A stretch of 64,000 bases of DNA from DATEMU01 sp964414585. Lineage in GTDB: Bacteria > Planctomycetota > Phycisphaerae > UBA1845 > UTPLA1. The notes beneath the pieces were generated by a model that was not told the DNA's origin, did no database searches, and saw only the letters and a program-made list of their open reading frames with translations. How positions within the stretch are numbered: the stretch's first letter is position 1; each line of letters begins with the position of its first letter. The stretch is from the NCBI GenBank assembly GCA_964414585.1, contig CAYPXR010000072.1:1-64000 (forward strand), written 5' to 3'. A program made the position numbers and the translations under genes. Shown here piece after piece: positions 33,564 to 42,003 of the stretch.

Positions 33564-34910
33564 ATGAAGACGAATACGCTGAACCCGATGACGACCGTCG
33601 CCCCGCGCGATGTCGTGCATGAACTCAAGAAGCACATCCTTGTCGACGGCTTTGAACTCGTCGTCGATCTCGAACAAAGCCAGGGCAGCTACTTTCGCGA
33701 CGCCGCGACGGGGCGCACCCTGATCGATCTTTACAGCTTTTATGCCTCGATGCCGCTGGGCTTCAATCATCCCTACTTCGACCAGCCGGAGGTCCGTGAA
33801 GACCTGCTCGCCGGGGCGATGGTCAAGGTCGCCAACTCGGATGTTTACACGCCGCAGTTCGCGCGATTCGTAAAGACCTTTGAGCGCGTCGTCGGCGTGC
33901 CGGGGCTGGATCGTTACTTCTTCATCGAAGGCGGAGCCCTGGCGATTGAAAACGCCCTCAAGGTGTCGATGGACTGGAAGGTGCAGAAGAACATCGCCGC
34001 CGGGCGGGGCGAGATCGGCACCGAAGTACTGCACTTCAAGCGCGCCTTTCACGGCCGCAGCGGCTACACGATGTCGCTGACCAACACCGACCCGACGAAG
34101 ACCAAGTGGTACGCCAAGTTCGACTGGCCGCGCGTGACGAACCCCTGCCTCGATTTTTTCGCCACGGAACCGCAGCGGACGACGAAGGTCATCGCCGACG
34201 AGAAGGCCGCCGAGGCGGAGATCCTCGCGGCGATCAAGGATCGGCCGCACCGCATCTGTTCGATCATCCTCGAGCCGATCCAGTGCGAGGGCGGCGACAA
34301 CCACTTCCGCAAGGAATGGTTCCAGACGCTCCGCCGCCTCTGCGACGAAAACGACATGCTCCTGATCTTCGACGAGGTGCAGACCGGCATGTGCATGAGC
34401 GGGCGGACGTGGTGCTGGCAGCATTTCGACGTGATGCCCGACGTGATGGCCTTCGGCAAGAAGGCGCAGGTCTGCGGCATCATGGTCGGCAAGCGAATCG
34501 ACGACGTCCCGACCAACGTCTTCAAGGTGTCGAGCCGCATCAATTCAACCTGGGGCGGCAACTTGATGGACATGGTCCGCTCGACGCACTACCTCAACAT
34601 CATCGAGCAGGAGAACCTCGCCGAGAATGCCCGCGTCGTCGGCGAAAAGTTCCTCGCGCAGTTGCAAAACGTTGCCGCCGAAGAGCCGGTCATGACCGCG
34701 GTCCGCGGGCGCGGTCTGCTCATGGCCTTCGACTTCCCGAACACCGAGACGCGGAACCGATTCTGGAAGGGCTGCTTCGAGGCGGGCCTGCTGGTGCTTC
34801 GCTCCGGTGAGCGGTCGGTCCGGCTTCGCCCGGCGCTGGATGTAAAGGCGAACATTGTCGGCGAGTCGATCGCGATCATGCGCGACGTGCTGCGCAAGAT
34901 GCGCGGCTGA
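33564..34910 (+). CDS. lat: L-lysine 6-aminotransferase
   Basis: From the ATG at 33564 (GAGG 8 bases upstream) the protein has 448 residues. It is a class III PLP aminotransferase: RYFFIEGGALAIENALKVSM, ILEPIQCEGGDNHF, LLIFDEVQTGMCMSGRTWCW, and MAFGKKAQVCGI with the Schiff-base lysine. QCEGGDNHFRKEWF and KKAQVCG are features of lysine epsilon-aminotransferases. It moves the side-chain amino group of lysine to 2-oxoglutarate, giving aminoadipate semialdehyde. An ALDH7-type dehydrogenase about 1.4 kb downstream is its likely partner. Confidence 0.9.
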   Translation: MKTNTLNPMTTVAPRDVVHELKKHILVDGFELVVDLEQSQGSYFRDAATGRTLIDLYSFYASMPLGFNHPYFDQPEVREDLLAGAMVKVANSDVYTPQFARFVKTFERVVGVPGLDRYFFIEGGALAIENALKVSMDWKVQKNIAAGRGEIGTEVLHFKRAFHGRSGYTMSLTNTDPTKTKWYAKFDWPRVTNPCLDFFATEPQRTTKVIADEKAAEAEILAAIKDRPHRICSIILEPIQCEGGDNHFRKEWFQTLRRLCDENDMLLIFDEVQTGMCMSGRTWCWQHFDVMPDVMAFGKKAQVCGIMVGKRIDDVPTNVFKVSSRINSTWGGNLMDMVRSTHYLNIIEQENLAENARVVGEKFLAQLQNVAAEEPVMTAVRGRGLLMAFDFPNTETRNRFWKGCFEAGLLVLRSGERSVRLRPALDVKANIVGESIAIMRDVLRKMRG

Positions 34911-34924
34911 GGCAGGCGGCATTC

Positions 34925-35296
34925 ATGAAGGCGGCGATTTCGATTTATCTCCTCCTGTGCCTTGCGTTGATTACGACCTCCCTGATCACCGGCCGCAGGG
35001 CAACGGAAATTTCCGGCGATCCGCACTACCTCTTTACACAAACGAGTGTCCTGGTTGAGCGGAAAGTGGAGCCCGACAACGCGACGGATTCGGCTCTGAA
35101 TGCCCTCTTTGAAGAGGCGGGCGAATCGACGGCCTTGCACGTGGAGGAACCGATTTTCGTCCTCGGGCTGCTCGACGCCACGGCCCCGACGATGGTGGTC
35201 GGCGGACTGATCGTGTTTCTGCTGTGCTGGAGGGATCGCCGCCGCCGCCGCGCCCGCTCCATCGCCACTGGCGAGGGTTCGGCGGTGGAACTATGA
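34925..35296 (+). CDS. Small protein with two membrane spans, unknown function
   Basis: This 123-residue protein has an N-terminal hydrophobic helix (AAISIYLLLCLALITTSLI), a polar middle segment of about 60 residues, a second helix (TMVVGGLIVFLLCW) and an arginine-rich end (RDRRRRRARS). Topology suggests both ends in the cytoplasm. It starts 14 bases after the lat stop with a GGCAGG-type site, so it may belong to the lat transcript. No family is recognised. Confidence 0.6.
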   Translation: MKAAISIYLLLCLALITTSLITGRRATEISGDPHYLFTQTSVLVERKVEPDNATDSALNALFEEAGESTALHVEEPIFVLGLLDATAPTMVVGGLIVFLLCWRDRRRRRARSIATGEGSAVEL

Positions 35297-35415
35297 TGGA
35301 CCGAACATGGCATTGGACGGGGAATCATCGTCCGAAGACGACCGAGCTAAGGGTGGCTTGGCGTCCAGGACGGATTCACACCCCGGTTCCTAATCCCGTG
35401 GAGGTTTCCTCATGA
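35293..35415 (+). CDS. Candidate 40-residue reading frame coupled to both neighbours
   Basis: An ATG at 35293 overlaps the stop of the previous gene (ATGA), and its own TGA overlaps the YceI gene start (ATGA at 35412). The product would start MMDRTWHWTGNHRPK and has no known motif. The double overlap is suggestive of coupling, but coding character is weak and it may be a leader peptide or chance. Confidence 0.25.
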   Translation: MMDRTWHWTGNHRPKTTELRVAWRPGRIHTPVPNPVEVSS

Positions 35416-36233
35416 AAACTGCCCTTCGAATGCGTTTGTCGCCCGCGCTGGTAGTTGCCGGGATTGCGCTGCTCGTTCCCGCGATGCTGTTCGCAGCACC
35501 AAGGGTCGCCGGTCCGGCAATGGGCAGGAGACCGGTGGCCCCGCCGACGTTTGATGTCGGACCGGACGCGATGGGGAACTATGAGGTGGATCCGACCTCG
35601 ACGGTCAACGAAGTGGTCTTCACCTCCAAGGCTCCCAAGGAAACGATCAAGGGCAAGTCGACCAAGGCGACGGGGCACCTGGAATTCAATCCGAGAAAGC
35701 TCGATTCCGTCGTGGGAAAATTCAGCGTGCAGTGGAAGGACGTCGATACCGGCAACCCGATGCGCAACCAGCACATGATGTCGAAGGAACAGGGCTGGAT
35801 CGATGGGAAAGCCTATCCGGAGATCGTCTTCAGCGTGACGGAATTTGAATTGCCCAAGGTCCCGGTCAAACCCGGCAAGAGCGGCAGTCATGCGATCAAG
35901 GGCAAGCTGGTCGGCAAGTTTGAGATGAACGGCAAGGAAAAGGCGATGAAGATCCCCGCGACGCTGGCCTACGTGGAATCGGGCAAGAGCGAAAGCGGCG
36001 AGCCGATCAAGGAAGGCGTCGGCGTGAAGGCCAAATTCGCCGTGAACCTGGCGGATTTCGATATCGCGGGCAAAGGGGTGGGGGAAAAGGTCGCCAAGAA
36101 ACAACAGATCAGCGTCTCACTCTTCCTCGCCAAGTCGGATGGTTCGACCCCGATCAAGGAAGACGATGGCAAGAAGACTTCGAAGAAAAAGGACAAGAAG
36201 CACAAGAAGGACGACGAGTCCAAAGAGAGTTGA
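35412..36233 (+). CDS. Secreted YceI-family lipid-binding protein
   Basis: This 273-residue protein has a signal peptide (SPALVVAGIALLVPAMLFAA) and GGAGG about 9 bases before the ATG. The YceI lipocalin-like barrel is shown by GNYEVDPTSTVNEVVFTSKA, SKATGHLEFNPRKLDSVVGK, RNQHMMSKEQGWIDGKAYPE and VFSVTEFELPKVPVKPG. YceI proteins bind isoprenoid chains in the periplasm. The last 30 residues are lysine-rich (KKTSKKKDKKHKKDD), an unusual tail that could contact the cell envelope. A terminator follows. Confidence 0.88.
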   Translation: MKTALRMRLSPALVVAGIALLVPAMLFAAPRVAGPAMGRRPVAPPTFDVGPDAMGNYEVDPTSTVNEVVFTSKAPKETIKGKSTKATGHLEFNPRKLDSVVGKFSVQWKDVDTGNPMRNQHMMSKEQGWIDGKAYPEIVFSVTEFELPKVPVKPGKSGSHAIKGKLVGKFEMNGKEKAMKIPATLAYVESGKSESGEPIKEGVGVKAKFAVNLADFDIAGKGVGEKVAKKQQISVSLFLAKSDGSTPIKEDDGKKTSKKKDKKHKKDDESKES

Positions 36234-36268
36234 TCGTTCGGCCTTAGATGCAAATGCGGATTTCAAAC

Positions 36269-36298
36269 CGGGCGGGCGTCACGGCCCGCCCGTCTTTT
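36269..36298 (+). terminator. Intrinsic terminator after the YceI gene
   Basis: CGGGCGGGC (36269-36277) pairs with GCCCGCCCG (36284-36292) around a 6-base loop, then TCTTTT. Confidence 0.75.
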
Positions 36299-36321
36299 GT
36301 TGATCTTTCGAGGACGACACC

Positions 36322-37845
36322 ATGCACGAAGTACTGAAGCGACTGGGCCTCGAATCCGTCAACGCCGGCGGGTTTTGCGGCCAATGGATGGGCTCGGATG
36401 CCAAGCTCGATTCGGTTTCGCCGATCGACGGCAAAGTCATCGCCTCCGTCGCACAGGCAACGCCGGCGGAGTATGAACAAATCGTGCAGACGTCGGTGAA
36501 AGCGTTCGAGTCGTGGCGGCTCATTCCCGCGCCGCAGCGCGGCGAAGTCATTCGCCAACTCGGCAACGCCCTTCGCGCGGCCAAGCGCGATCTCGGCGAA
36601 CTCGTTTCGCTGGAGATGGGCAAGATTCGCGCGGAAGGCGAAGGCGAAGTCCAGGAGATGATCGACATCTGCGACTTTGCCGTCGGTCTCTCGCGGCAGC
36701 TCTACGGCTTGACCATGCACTCGGAGCGGCCGGGCCATCGGATGTACGAGCAGTGGCATCCGCTCGGCGTCGTCGGCGTCATCAGCGCGTTTAATTTCCC
36801 CGTCGCCGTGTGGTCGTGGAACTCGGCGTTGTCGGCCGTCTGTGGCAACGCGACGCTGTGGAAGCCGTCGAGCAAGACGCCCCTCACGGCCGTTGCGGTC
36901 ACGAAGATCGCCGAGCGCGTGTGCAAAGAGAACAAGATCGACCCGGCGATCTTCAGCCTGGTCATCGGCCGCGGCTCGACCGTCGGCGAACTGCTGATTA
37001 ACGACCATCGCATCCCGCTCGTTTCCGCGACCGGCTCGTGCAAGATGGGCTATCGCATCGGCGAAGTCGTCGGCAAGCGGCTGGGCCGCACGATCCTCGA
37101 ACTCGGCGGCAACAATGCGATCATCGTCACGCCCGAGGCTGACCTCGACCTGGCGTTACGTGCCATCGTCTTCGGCGCGGTTGGCACCGCCGGCCAGCGA
37201 TGCACGAGCACGCGGCGGATCATTGTCCACGAGTCGGTGAAGAGGACGCTCGTCGATCGCCTCGTCGCGGCCTACAAGCAGGTCAAGATCGGCAACCCCC
37301 TGAAGGAAGGTACGCTGATGGGACCGCTGATCGACACCGGCGCCGTGGAGGACATGAAAAAGGCTCTTACCCAGCTTCGCGCTGAAGGCGGCGAGATTCT
37401 CTGCGGCGGCGAAACGCTTTCCGGCGACGCTTACCCCGGGGGCTGCTATGTGACGCCGGCAATTGCTTTGGCCAAAAACGAATACAAGATCGTGCAGCAG
37501 GAGACCTTTGCGCCGATTCTGTACGTCATTGAATACAAGACGCTCGATGACGGGATCCGCATGCACAACGGCGTGCCGCAGGGGCTCTCCAGCGCGATCT
37601 TTACGCGGAACCTGTTGGAAGCCGAGCGGTTCCTGTCGGCGGTCGGCAGCGATTGCGGCATCGCCAACGTCAACATCGGCACCAGCGGCGCGGAGATCGG
37701 CGGGGCGTTCGGCGGCGAAAAGGAGACCGGCGGCGGCCGCGAGAGCGGCAGCGACAGTTGGAAGGCGTACATGCGCCGGCAGACGAACACGATCAATTAC
37801 ACGAAGGACCTGCCGCTGGCGCAGGGGATCAAGTTTGGAGACTGA
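36322..37845 (+). CDS. ALDH7-type aldehyde dehydrogenase, probable aminoadipate-semialdehyde dehydrogenase
   Basis: This 507-residue protein is an NAD-dependent aldehyde dehydrogenase. The N-terminus (LKRLGLESVNAGGFCGQWMG) and the cofactor region (PLGVVGVISAFNFPVAVWSW) match the ALDH7/antiquitin branch. The general base is in TILELGGNNAIIV, the catalytic cysteine in GTAGQRCTSTRR (near residue 294), and GGAFGGEKETGGGRESGSD is the branch-specific end. ALDH7 enzymes oxidise aminoadipate semialdehyde to aminoadipate, the product expected from the lysine aminotransferase encoded upstream. The pathway is inferred from the gene pair. Confidence 0.9.
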   Translation: MHEVLKRLGLESVNAGGFCGQWMGSDAKLDSVSPIDGKVIASVAQATPAEYEQIVQTSVKAFESWRLIPAPQRGEVIRQLGNALRAAKRDLGELVSLEMGKIRAEGEGEVQEMIDICDFAVGLSRQLYGLTMHSERPGHRMYEQWHPLGVVGVISAFNFPVAVWSWNSALSAVCGNATLWKPSSKTPLTAVAVTKIAERVCKENKIDPAIFSLVIGRGSTVGELLINDHRIPLVSATGSCKMGYRIGEVVGKRLGRTILELGGNNAIIVTPEADLDLALRAIVFGAVGTAGQRCTSTRRIIVHESVKRTLVDRLVAAYKQVKIGNPLKEGTLMGPLIDTGAVEDMKKALTQLRAEGGEILCGGETLSGDAYPGGCYVTPAIALAKNEYKIVQQETFAPILYVIEYKTLDDGIRMHNGVPQGLSSAIFTRNLLEAERFLSAVGSDCGIANVNIGTSGAEIGGAFGGEKETGGGRESGSDSWKAYMRRQTNTINYTKDLPLAQGIKFGD

Positions 37846-38347
37846 CCTGAAACGGGAAGACGCATTATTCGTTTCCTCGTACCGGTTTCGTCGGATTATC
37901 TTCGTTGCCCCTATGGGATTGTGGCTCTTCGGTTGTACAACGCCGCCGATGCGTTTCGCTGACACTGCCCCTCCGCGAAGTGAAGAAAGTGTTTGGATAG
38001 CGACTGCGGACAATGGCTGCAAGCCTGGAATCGGTTATCGAATCCGCGTTGATCGAGGTCGTGTCTCAGGTTGGTTCTACATTCTTGATCCAAATCATCC
38101 ACACCAGCTTTCTCTTGGGCACGCCTATCCATTTCAATCAATGACCTGTCGAGGCCATACTCTGGATTTTTATGTAGTTCTTCCAAGCGGGGAATCCAGT
38201 GAGGGAACGACGGTCCTGCATTCACAGCTTTCCTTTTGTGGACCTTTTCGGGGAGACACGCTCAAGGCCAAAGATCGCGATGTTGCCAGCGATTCCTTCG
38301 GCACTGACTTGGTATTCAGGAAGCAGACAGGCGACGATATGGAATAG
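37835..38347 (+). CDS. Putative lipoprotein of unknown function
   Basis: The frame is best read from a TTG at 37835 (AGGGG 6 bases upstream), overlapping the end of the dehydrogenase gene; an ATG at 37913 is too close to the lipobox. The N-terminus has RRIIFVAPMGLWLFGC, a signal with lipobox LFGC. The mature part contains GYRIRVDRGRVSGWFYILD and FYVVLPSGESSE, which look like beta strands. No family is recognised. The gene is AT-richer than its neighbours. Confidence 0.55.
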   Translation: METDLKREDALFVSSYRFRRIIFVAPMGLWLFGCTTPPMRFADTAPPRSEESVWIATADNGCKPGIGYRIRVDRGRVSGWFYILDPNHPHQLSLGHAYPFQSMTCRGHTLDFYVVLPSGESSEGTTVLHSQLSFCGPFRGDTLKAKDRDVASDSFGTDLVFRKQTGDDME

Positions 38348-38375
38348 CCGTCGATTTGTTCGTATTATCTTGAAT

Positions 38376-38621
38376 ATGACCACTCAAAAGCTTGCCGAAG
38401 TCCATTCCTTGCGGCCGTTCAGGCCATTCCGGCTTTATTTCGCCGATGGCGGCCATGCCGATGTTCGACACCCGGAGATGCTGGCCTATGTTCCAGGCGG
38501 GCGAACGGCTGTGCTTTACTCGCCGGATGAACGCGTCCAATTTCTGGACCTGCTGCTTATCTCACGTATTGAGTTATTGAATGGAAAACGGAATGGTCAC
38601 CGTGTACGCCGTCGCCGGTAG
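38376..38621 (+). CDS. Small planctomycete-type protein of unknown function
   Basis: From the ATG at 38376 the protein has 81 residues. It reads LAEVHSLRPFRPFRLYFADG then GHADVRHPEMLAYVPGGRTA and ERVQFLDLLLISRIELL. This pattern (RPFRPF, HPE, PGGRT, LDLLLISRIE) is one I associate with short proteins repeated across planctomycete genomes. No function is known. No ribosome site is visible. The C-terminus is basic (GKRNGHRVRRRR). Confidence 0.65.
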   Translation: MTTQKLAEVHSLRPFRPFRLYFADGGHADVRHPEMLAYVPGGRTAVLYSPDERVQFLDLLLISRIELLNGKRNGHRVRRRR

Positions 38622-38630
38622 GGATTCGCC

Positions 38631-40448
38631 TTACGGGCTCAAATAACATTCGACAAACGGTTTCACATCCAGCCCGTTCACGTTCCCGTCGAAATTCTGA
38701 TCCGCCCGTGAGACGTGCGTCGGGTTCGTGTCCGCGCCGACCAGAACATCGGCGAACGCGGCGGCATCCGCGTCGTTGATGATACTGTTTGCGTCGATGT
38801 CGATCGAGCGGGCGCTAAGCTGCCACGTCTGCGTGCCGTTGCCCGCGCCGTTCGTTGCGCGGATGGTGATCGTGTAGGGTGAACTCGACGGGGTCGGGCT
38901 CGGCCAACTTACCACGCCGGTCGAATTGTTGATCGTCATCCCCGGCGGGCCTGCGTCGATTGACCAGTTGATGATCGGGTTCATGCAAGCCGGCGAGGTA
39001 ATCTGCGGCGTCGGGCCGGTGTAAGAACCCTTGCAAAGCGACGCGTTGGGAATCGAAACGATCTGCGGCGCGGCGGGGCCGACGCCGAGGAAGAGAAACT
39101 CCGTGTCTGTCCCCGATGAGTTCGTCGCCCGCACGATGATGACGTAGGGAAACGGCGACGCGATGGGGCTGGACCACGAAATCTGTCCGGTTGAAGCATT
39201 GATCGTCATGCCCGACGGCGGATTGTCGAGGCTCCATGTGATCGGCGACATGTTGAGCGGTTTGGTGACGGCTGCGGTGACGCTGTTAAACGGCACGCCG
39301 CAGGTAATGTTCTGCTGGGGGATCAAATTCACCACGGGCGCAAGCCGGCTGATCGTCAGGGGCGTGCAATAGGACGCCGCGTTATTGTCTTCATAGACTT
39401 CGGTGATCTGGTTGAGGTTGTCGAGGATTGTGCCGACGTAATAGGTCCCCGCGGCGAGGTCGGCCGGCAGATCGACGTCGGCGTCAAATTCGAATCCGTC
39501 TTCAAATGCGATGTCCCAGAGCGTCGAGCCAAGAAGCGTGTCGCTCGTTTCGATCGTCGGGTTGGTCGACAGATAAAACCCCTGGCTGACGTCGAATTGG
39601 CTGTTCGAACCGAAGTTTTCGATGACCGATCGCATCGTAATGATCCCGCCGGGAACGGCCGTTGTCTGCGAGAAGAAGAGCGGCACGGCCTGGCCGATGG
39701 TCGCGCTGGAGGTGTACTCCGCGCTGGCCAGATCCACGTACGGCGGCTGGGCCTGACCGGAATAGGGGTAAAGAAAGCGGCAGCCCGCGCGATCGTCGGT
39801 GTGCAGCTCGATGATGTTCTGTTGCCCGACCGGCCCGCCGGTGGGATAGCGCGGGTTCATTGTGGCGATGAACCAAGGTGTTCCCGGCGATTCGTTTCCG
39901 ATCGGGTCGTGGCCCAGGCCCAGCGCGTGTCCCAGTTCGTGCAGCGCGACCAGGATGAACGAAAACCCGTTCGACGGTGTCGGGTTGGCGAGGACGTCGC
40001 AAGTTGGATGGAGGTCAAAGGTGTATCCAACACCCTCCGGCAGGTCGGAAAAGACCATGTCCATGTCGTACCAGTAGCGCCCGTTGTTCACGAGATAGGT
40101 GACGCCGAGAACGCCGGGATCGAGCTGGCTGGCGGGCACGGCGGCGGTGTCGCTGTAGCCGTCATAGTTGTCGATGGGGAATTCCTGAGTGTTGCGGATG
40201 AAGTAGTAGGTGAAGAGCGCTTTCGGAACGACGCTCCACGACGCCATTGCCGCGCGATATTGGAGATCCGGGTCGCTGTTGACCGGAAACGTGCCCGGCG
40301 AAAGATAGCGAATGGACTGATGGCCTTGCCAGATGACGTTTTGCCCGCCGACTTGGTAATAGCTGAAGGCCCAGGCGCGGTCTTCCATCCGCCAACACAA
40401 TGCCAGTGCGAATAATCCCATCGTGGCGATTCGAAGACGCGCCTTCAT
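38631..40448 (-). CDS. Secreted matrixin-type metalloprotease with Ig-like domains and dockerin-like tail
   Basis: This 605-residue protein has a signal peptide (RIATMGLFALALCWRMEDRA). The zinc site HELGHALGLGH spans residues 170-180 and is of the matrixin/M10 form; FIATMNPRY follows as the Met-turn. The middle carries a CARDB-like segment (AAGTYYVGTILDNLNQITEV) and two Ig/putative cadherin-type repeats (PPSGMTINASTGQISWSS and PPGMTINNSTGVVSWPSP). The end ADQNFDGNVNGLDVKPFVEC is dockerin-like. It overlaps the stop of the upstream secreted protein (ATGA), so the two are probably coupled. Confidence 0.9.
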   Translation of the reverse strand: MKARLRIATMGLFALALCWRMEDRAWAFSYYQVGGQNVIWQGHQSIRYLSPGTFPVNSDPDLQYRAAMASWSVVPKALFTYYFIRNTQEFPIDNYDGYSDTAAVPASQLDPGVLGVTYLVNNGRYWYDMDMVFSDLPEGVGYTFDLHPTCDVLANPTPSNGFSFILVALHELGHALGLGHDPIGNESPGTPWFIATMNPRYPTGGPVGQQNIIELHTDDRAGCRFLYPYSGQAQPPYVDLASAEYTSSATIGQAVPLFFSQTTAVPGGIITMRSVIENFGSNSQFDVSQGFYLSTNPTIETSDTLLGSTLWDIAFEDGFEFDADVDLPADLAAGTYYVGTILDNLNQITEVYEDNNAASYCTPLTISRLAPVVNLIPQQNITCGVPFNSVTAAVTKPLNMSPITWSLDNPPSGMTINASTGQISWSSPIASPFPYVIIVRATNSSGTDTEFLFLGVGPAAPQIVSIPNASLCKGSYTGPTPQITSPACMNPIINWSIDAGPPGMTINNSTGVVSWPSPTPSSSPYTITIRATNGAGNGTQTWQLSARSIDIDANSIINDADAAAFADVLVGADTNPTHVSRADQNFDGNVNGLDVKPFVECYLSP

Positions 40449-41296
40449 GGCCGGGCCTCCGGCGCTAGCGGCCCGGTCTTGCGAGGAGGGACATTCGTGG
40501 CCTCTTTCGCCAGGCCTTCGCGAAGTTCCGCTTCGTTACGATGCGGCGTCGCTGATACATTGCTGCCGTCTGCGGCCCGGAACGGCACGGGCGTGTACTC
40601 CACGAGAACGCGCTTGCCGGCGGGTTCGACGAGATGATGATCGCGGCTGGCCCGAAGGATGGGAGCGATTTCCCGGCGAAAATCTTCCAGGCTGACCGCG
40701 GGCTGTGCCTCGCGGTTTTCGGTCTGCGCGTCGCGGACCTGAACACGATCGGCATTCAACAACCGGACGGACGCCTTCGATGATGCCGGGGTGGTTGTTT
40801 TCAGTAATCCATTGGCGTCGATGCCGCTGACCGGCTCGCCTTCCGGAAGGTAAACGCGCTCGATGCCCTCGGCATCGGTCGTGATCTTGAAGGCTCCCTG
40901 ATGCAGGCCGGCGACCGGATAGGTCTTGTACGTCGGCAGAAGGAAAAGCACCCATTTCTCGCCCGCCGCGAAGCTGGGCGCGTCGGCGATCTGCATCTGC
41001 ATATCGCCGACCTTTCCGCCGGGGACCATCAAAGTGAAGGCGTCGGAGGAATTGGCGAGGCGTCCCTTGAGATATTCAACGGTCTCGAAACGGATTTCCG
41101 ATTCGATGCGTCTCGGATGATCCGCCCAGTATGAGCGGATCGAAGCAACACGGCCGACGATGACTTGGCCCGACAAGTCGGAGAGCGTCTGCACCGTCAT
41201 CGGCGTGACGCTGCTGGCCCGGGCGGGAAGAGGCAAGAACGCGATAATGGAGAACAAAAAGACAAGGCCAAGGGCGGTCGTGCGTGGTCGGCGCAT
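40445..41296 (-). CDS. Secreted protein of unknown function, coupled to the matrixin
   Basis: From the ATG at 41296 the protein has 283 residues with a signal peptide (TTALGLVFLFSIIAFLPLPA). The first 150 mature residues have LSGQVIVGRVASIRSYWADH, TVEYLKGRLANSSDAFTLMV, PGGKVGDMQMQIADAPSFAA and GEKWVLFLLPTYKTYPVAG, a beta-rich fold seen in secreted proteins next to matrixins. The C-terminus is charged and proline-rich. Its stop overlaps the start of the matrixin gene, so it may be an inhibitor, chaperone or partner of that protease; this is inference from position. Confidence 0.65.
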   Translation of the reverse strand: MRRPRTTALGLVFLFSIIAFLPLPARASSVTPMTVQTLSDLSGQVIVGRVASIRSYWADHPRRIESEIRFETVEYLKGRLANSSDAFTLMVPGGKVGDMQMQIADAPSFAAGEKWVLFLLPTYKTYPVAGLHQGAFKITTDAEGIERVYLPEGEPVSGIDANGLLKTTTPASSKASVRLLNADRVQVRDAQTENREAQPAVSLEDFRREIAPILRASRDHHLVEPAGKRVLVEYTPVPFRAADGSNVSATPHRNEAELREGLAKEATNVPPRKTGPLAPEARP

Positions 41297-41476
41297 GATC
41301 GGTAACCCTCCCGTCGGACCGTGCAACCCGTCGGCAATTGTATCGTCGTGACCGGCCGGTTGCGAGGTCGGGATTGCCACTGACGGCGATGGGCCGAGAA
41401 TGCGCAATCGTTTCGGTCATGCAGAGGTTGTTGCGGACGTTGAGCTAAGCAACCCACTAATGAGGACGTTACCGAT

Positions 41477-41932
41477 ATGAAGTGCTTCGATCATCCCGAG
41501 GCCGAAGCGGTCGCCGTTTGCATGGTCTGTGGAAAAGCGTGTTGCAAAGCCTGTGCGGCCGATCTTGGCCGATTGGTTTGCTGCAAGGCCCGATGTGAGG
41601 TCGAGGCCCGGCGGATGACGGACCTGCGCGATTTTTCTTTCGCACAGCCGAGCCTTGCCGAAAGCCGCATGAAATGGGCGCAAGGAGCCCATGTCCGCGG
41701 CGCATTGTTCAGTTTGCTCATGGGGGCGGGTTTCATCGCATTTGGCATTTACGATCCGCGCTTCAAGTTGACTCTCGGACTCGGCATTCTGTTTGCCGGC
41801 TTCGGGCTTTATAACTTCTTCCGCTCCAAGTTTCGGGCTGAACCACGGCAATTCCGCCTGTGTGCCCATTGCGGCTACAACATCACCGGCAACACTACCG
41901 GGAAGTGTCCGGAGTGTGGAAAGTTTTGTTAG
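41477..41932 (+). CDS. Membrane protein with B-box-like and C-terminal zinc ribbons
   Basis: This 151-residue protein starts MKCFDHPEAEAVAVCMVCGK with further cysteines in ACCKACAADLGRLVCC, a B-box-like zinc module. Two hydrophobic helices follow (GALFSLLMGAGFIAFGIYD, LTLGLGILFAGFGLYNFF). The C-terminus CAHCGYNITGNTTGKCPECG is the same ribbon type as in the small protein at 4622. Function unknown; probably an inner-membrane protein with both zinc modules in the cytoplasm. Confidence 0.75.
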   Translation: MKCFDHPEAEAVAVCMVCGKACCKACAADLGRLVCCKARCEVEARRMTDLRDFSFAQPSLAESRMKWAQGAHVRGALFSLLMGAGFIAFGIYDPRFKLTLGLGILFAGFGLYNFFRSKFRAEPRQFRLCAHCGYNITGNTTGKCPECGKFC

Positions 41933-42003
41933 ATGCCCGGCCTTACCAGATTCACAGGTCTGGGTTACGATTTGCTACAAGTCTGTTGGCGTCTGGAGGT
42001 GAC

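Noticed and set aside
33269..33637. 122-codon frame on the minus strand before the lysine aminotransferase gene
   Set aside because: It runs out of the aminotransferase gene on the opposite strand and shows no motif.
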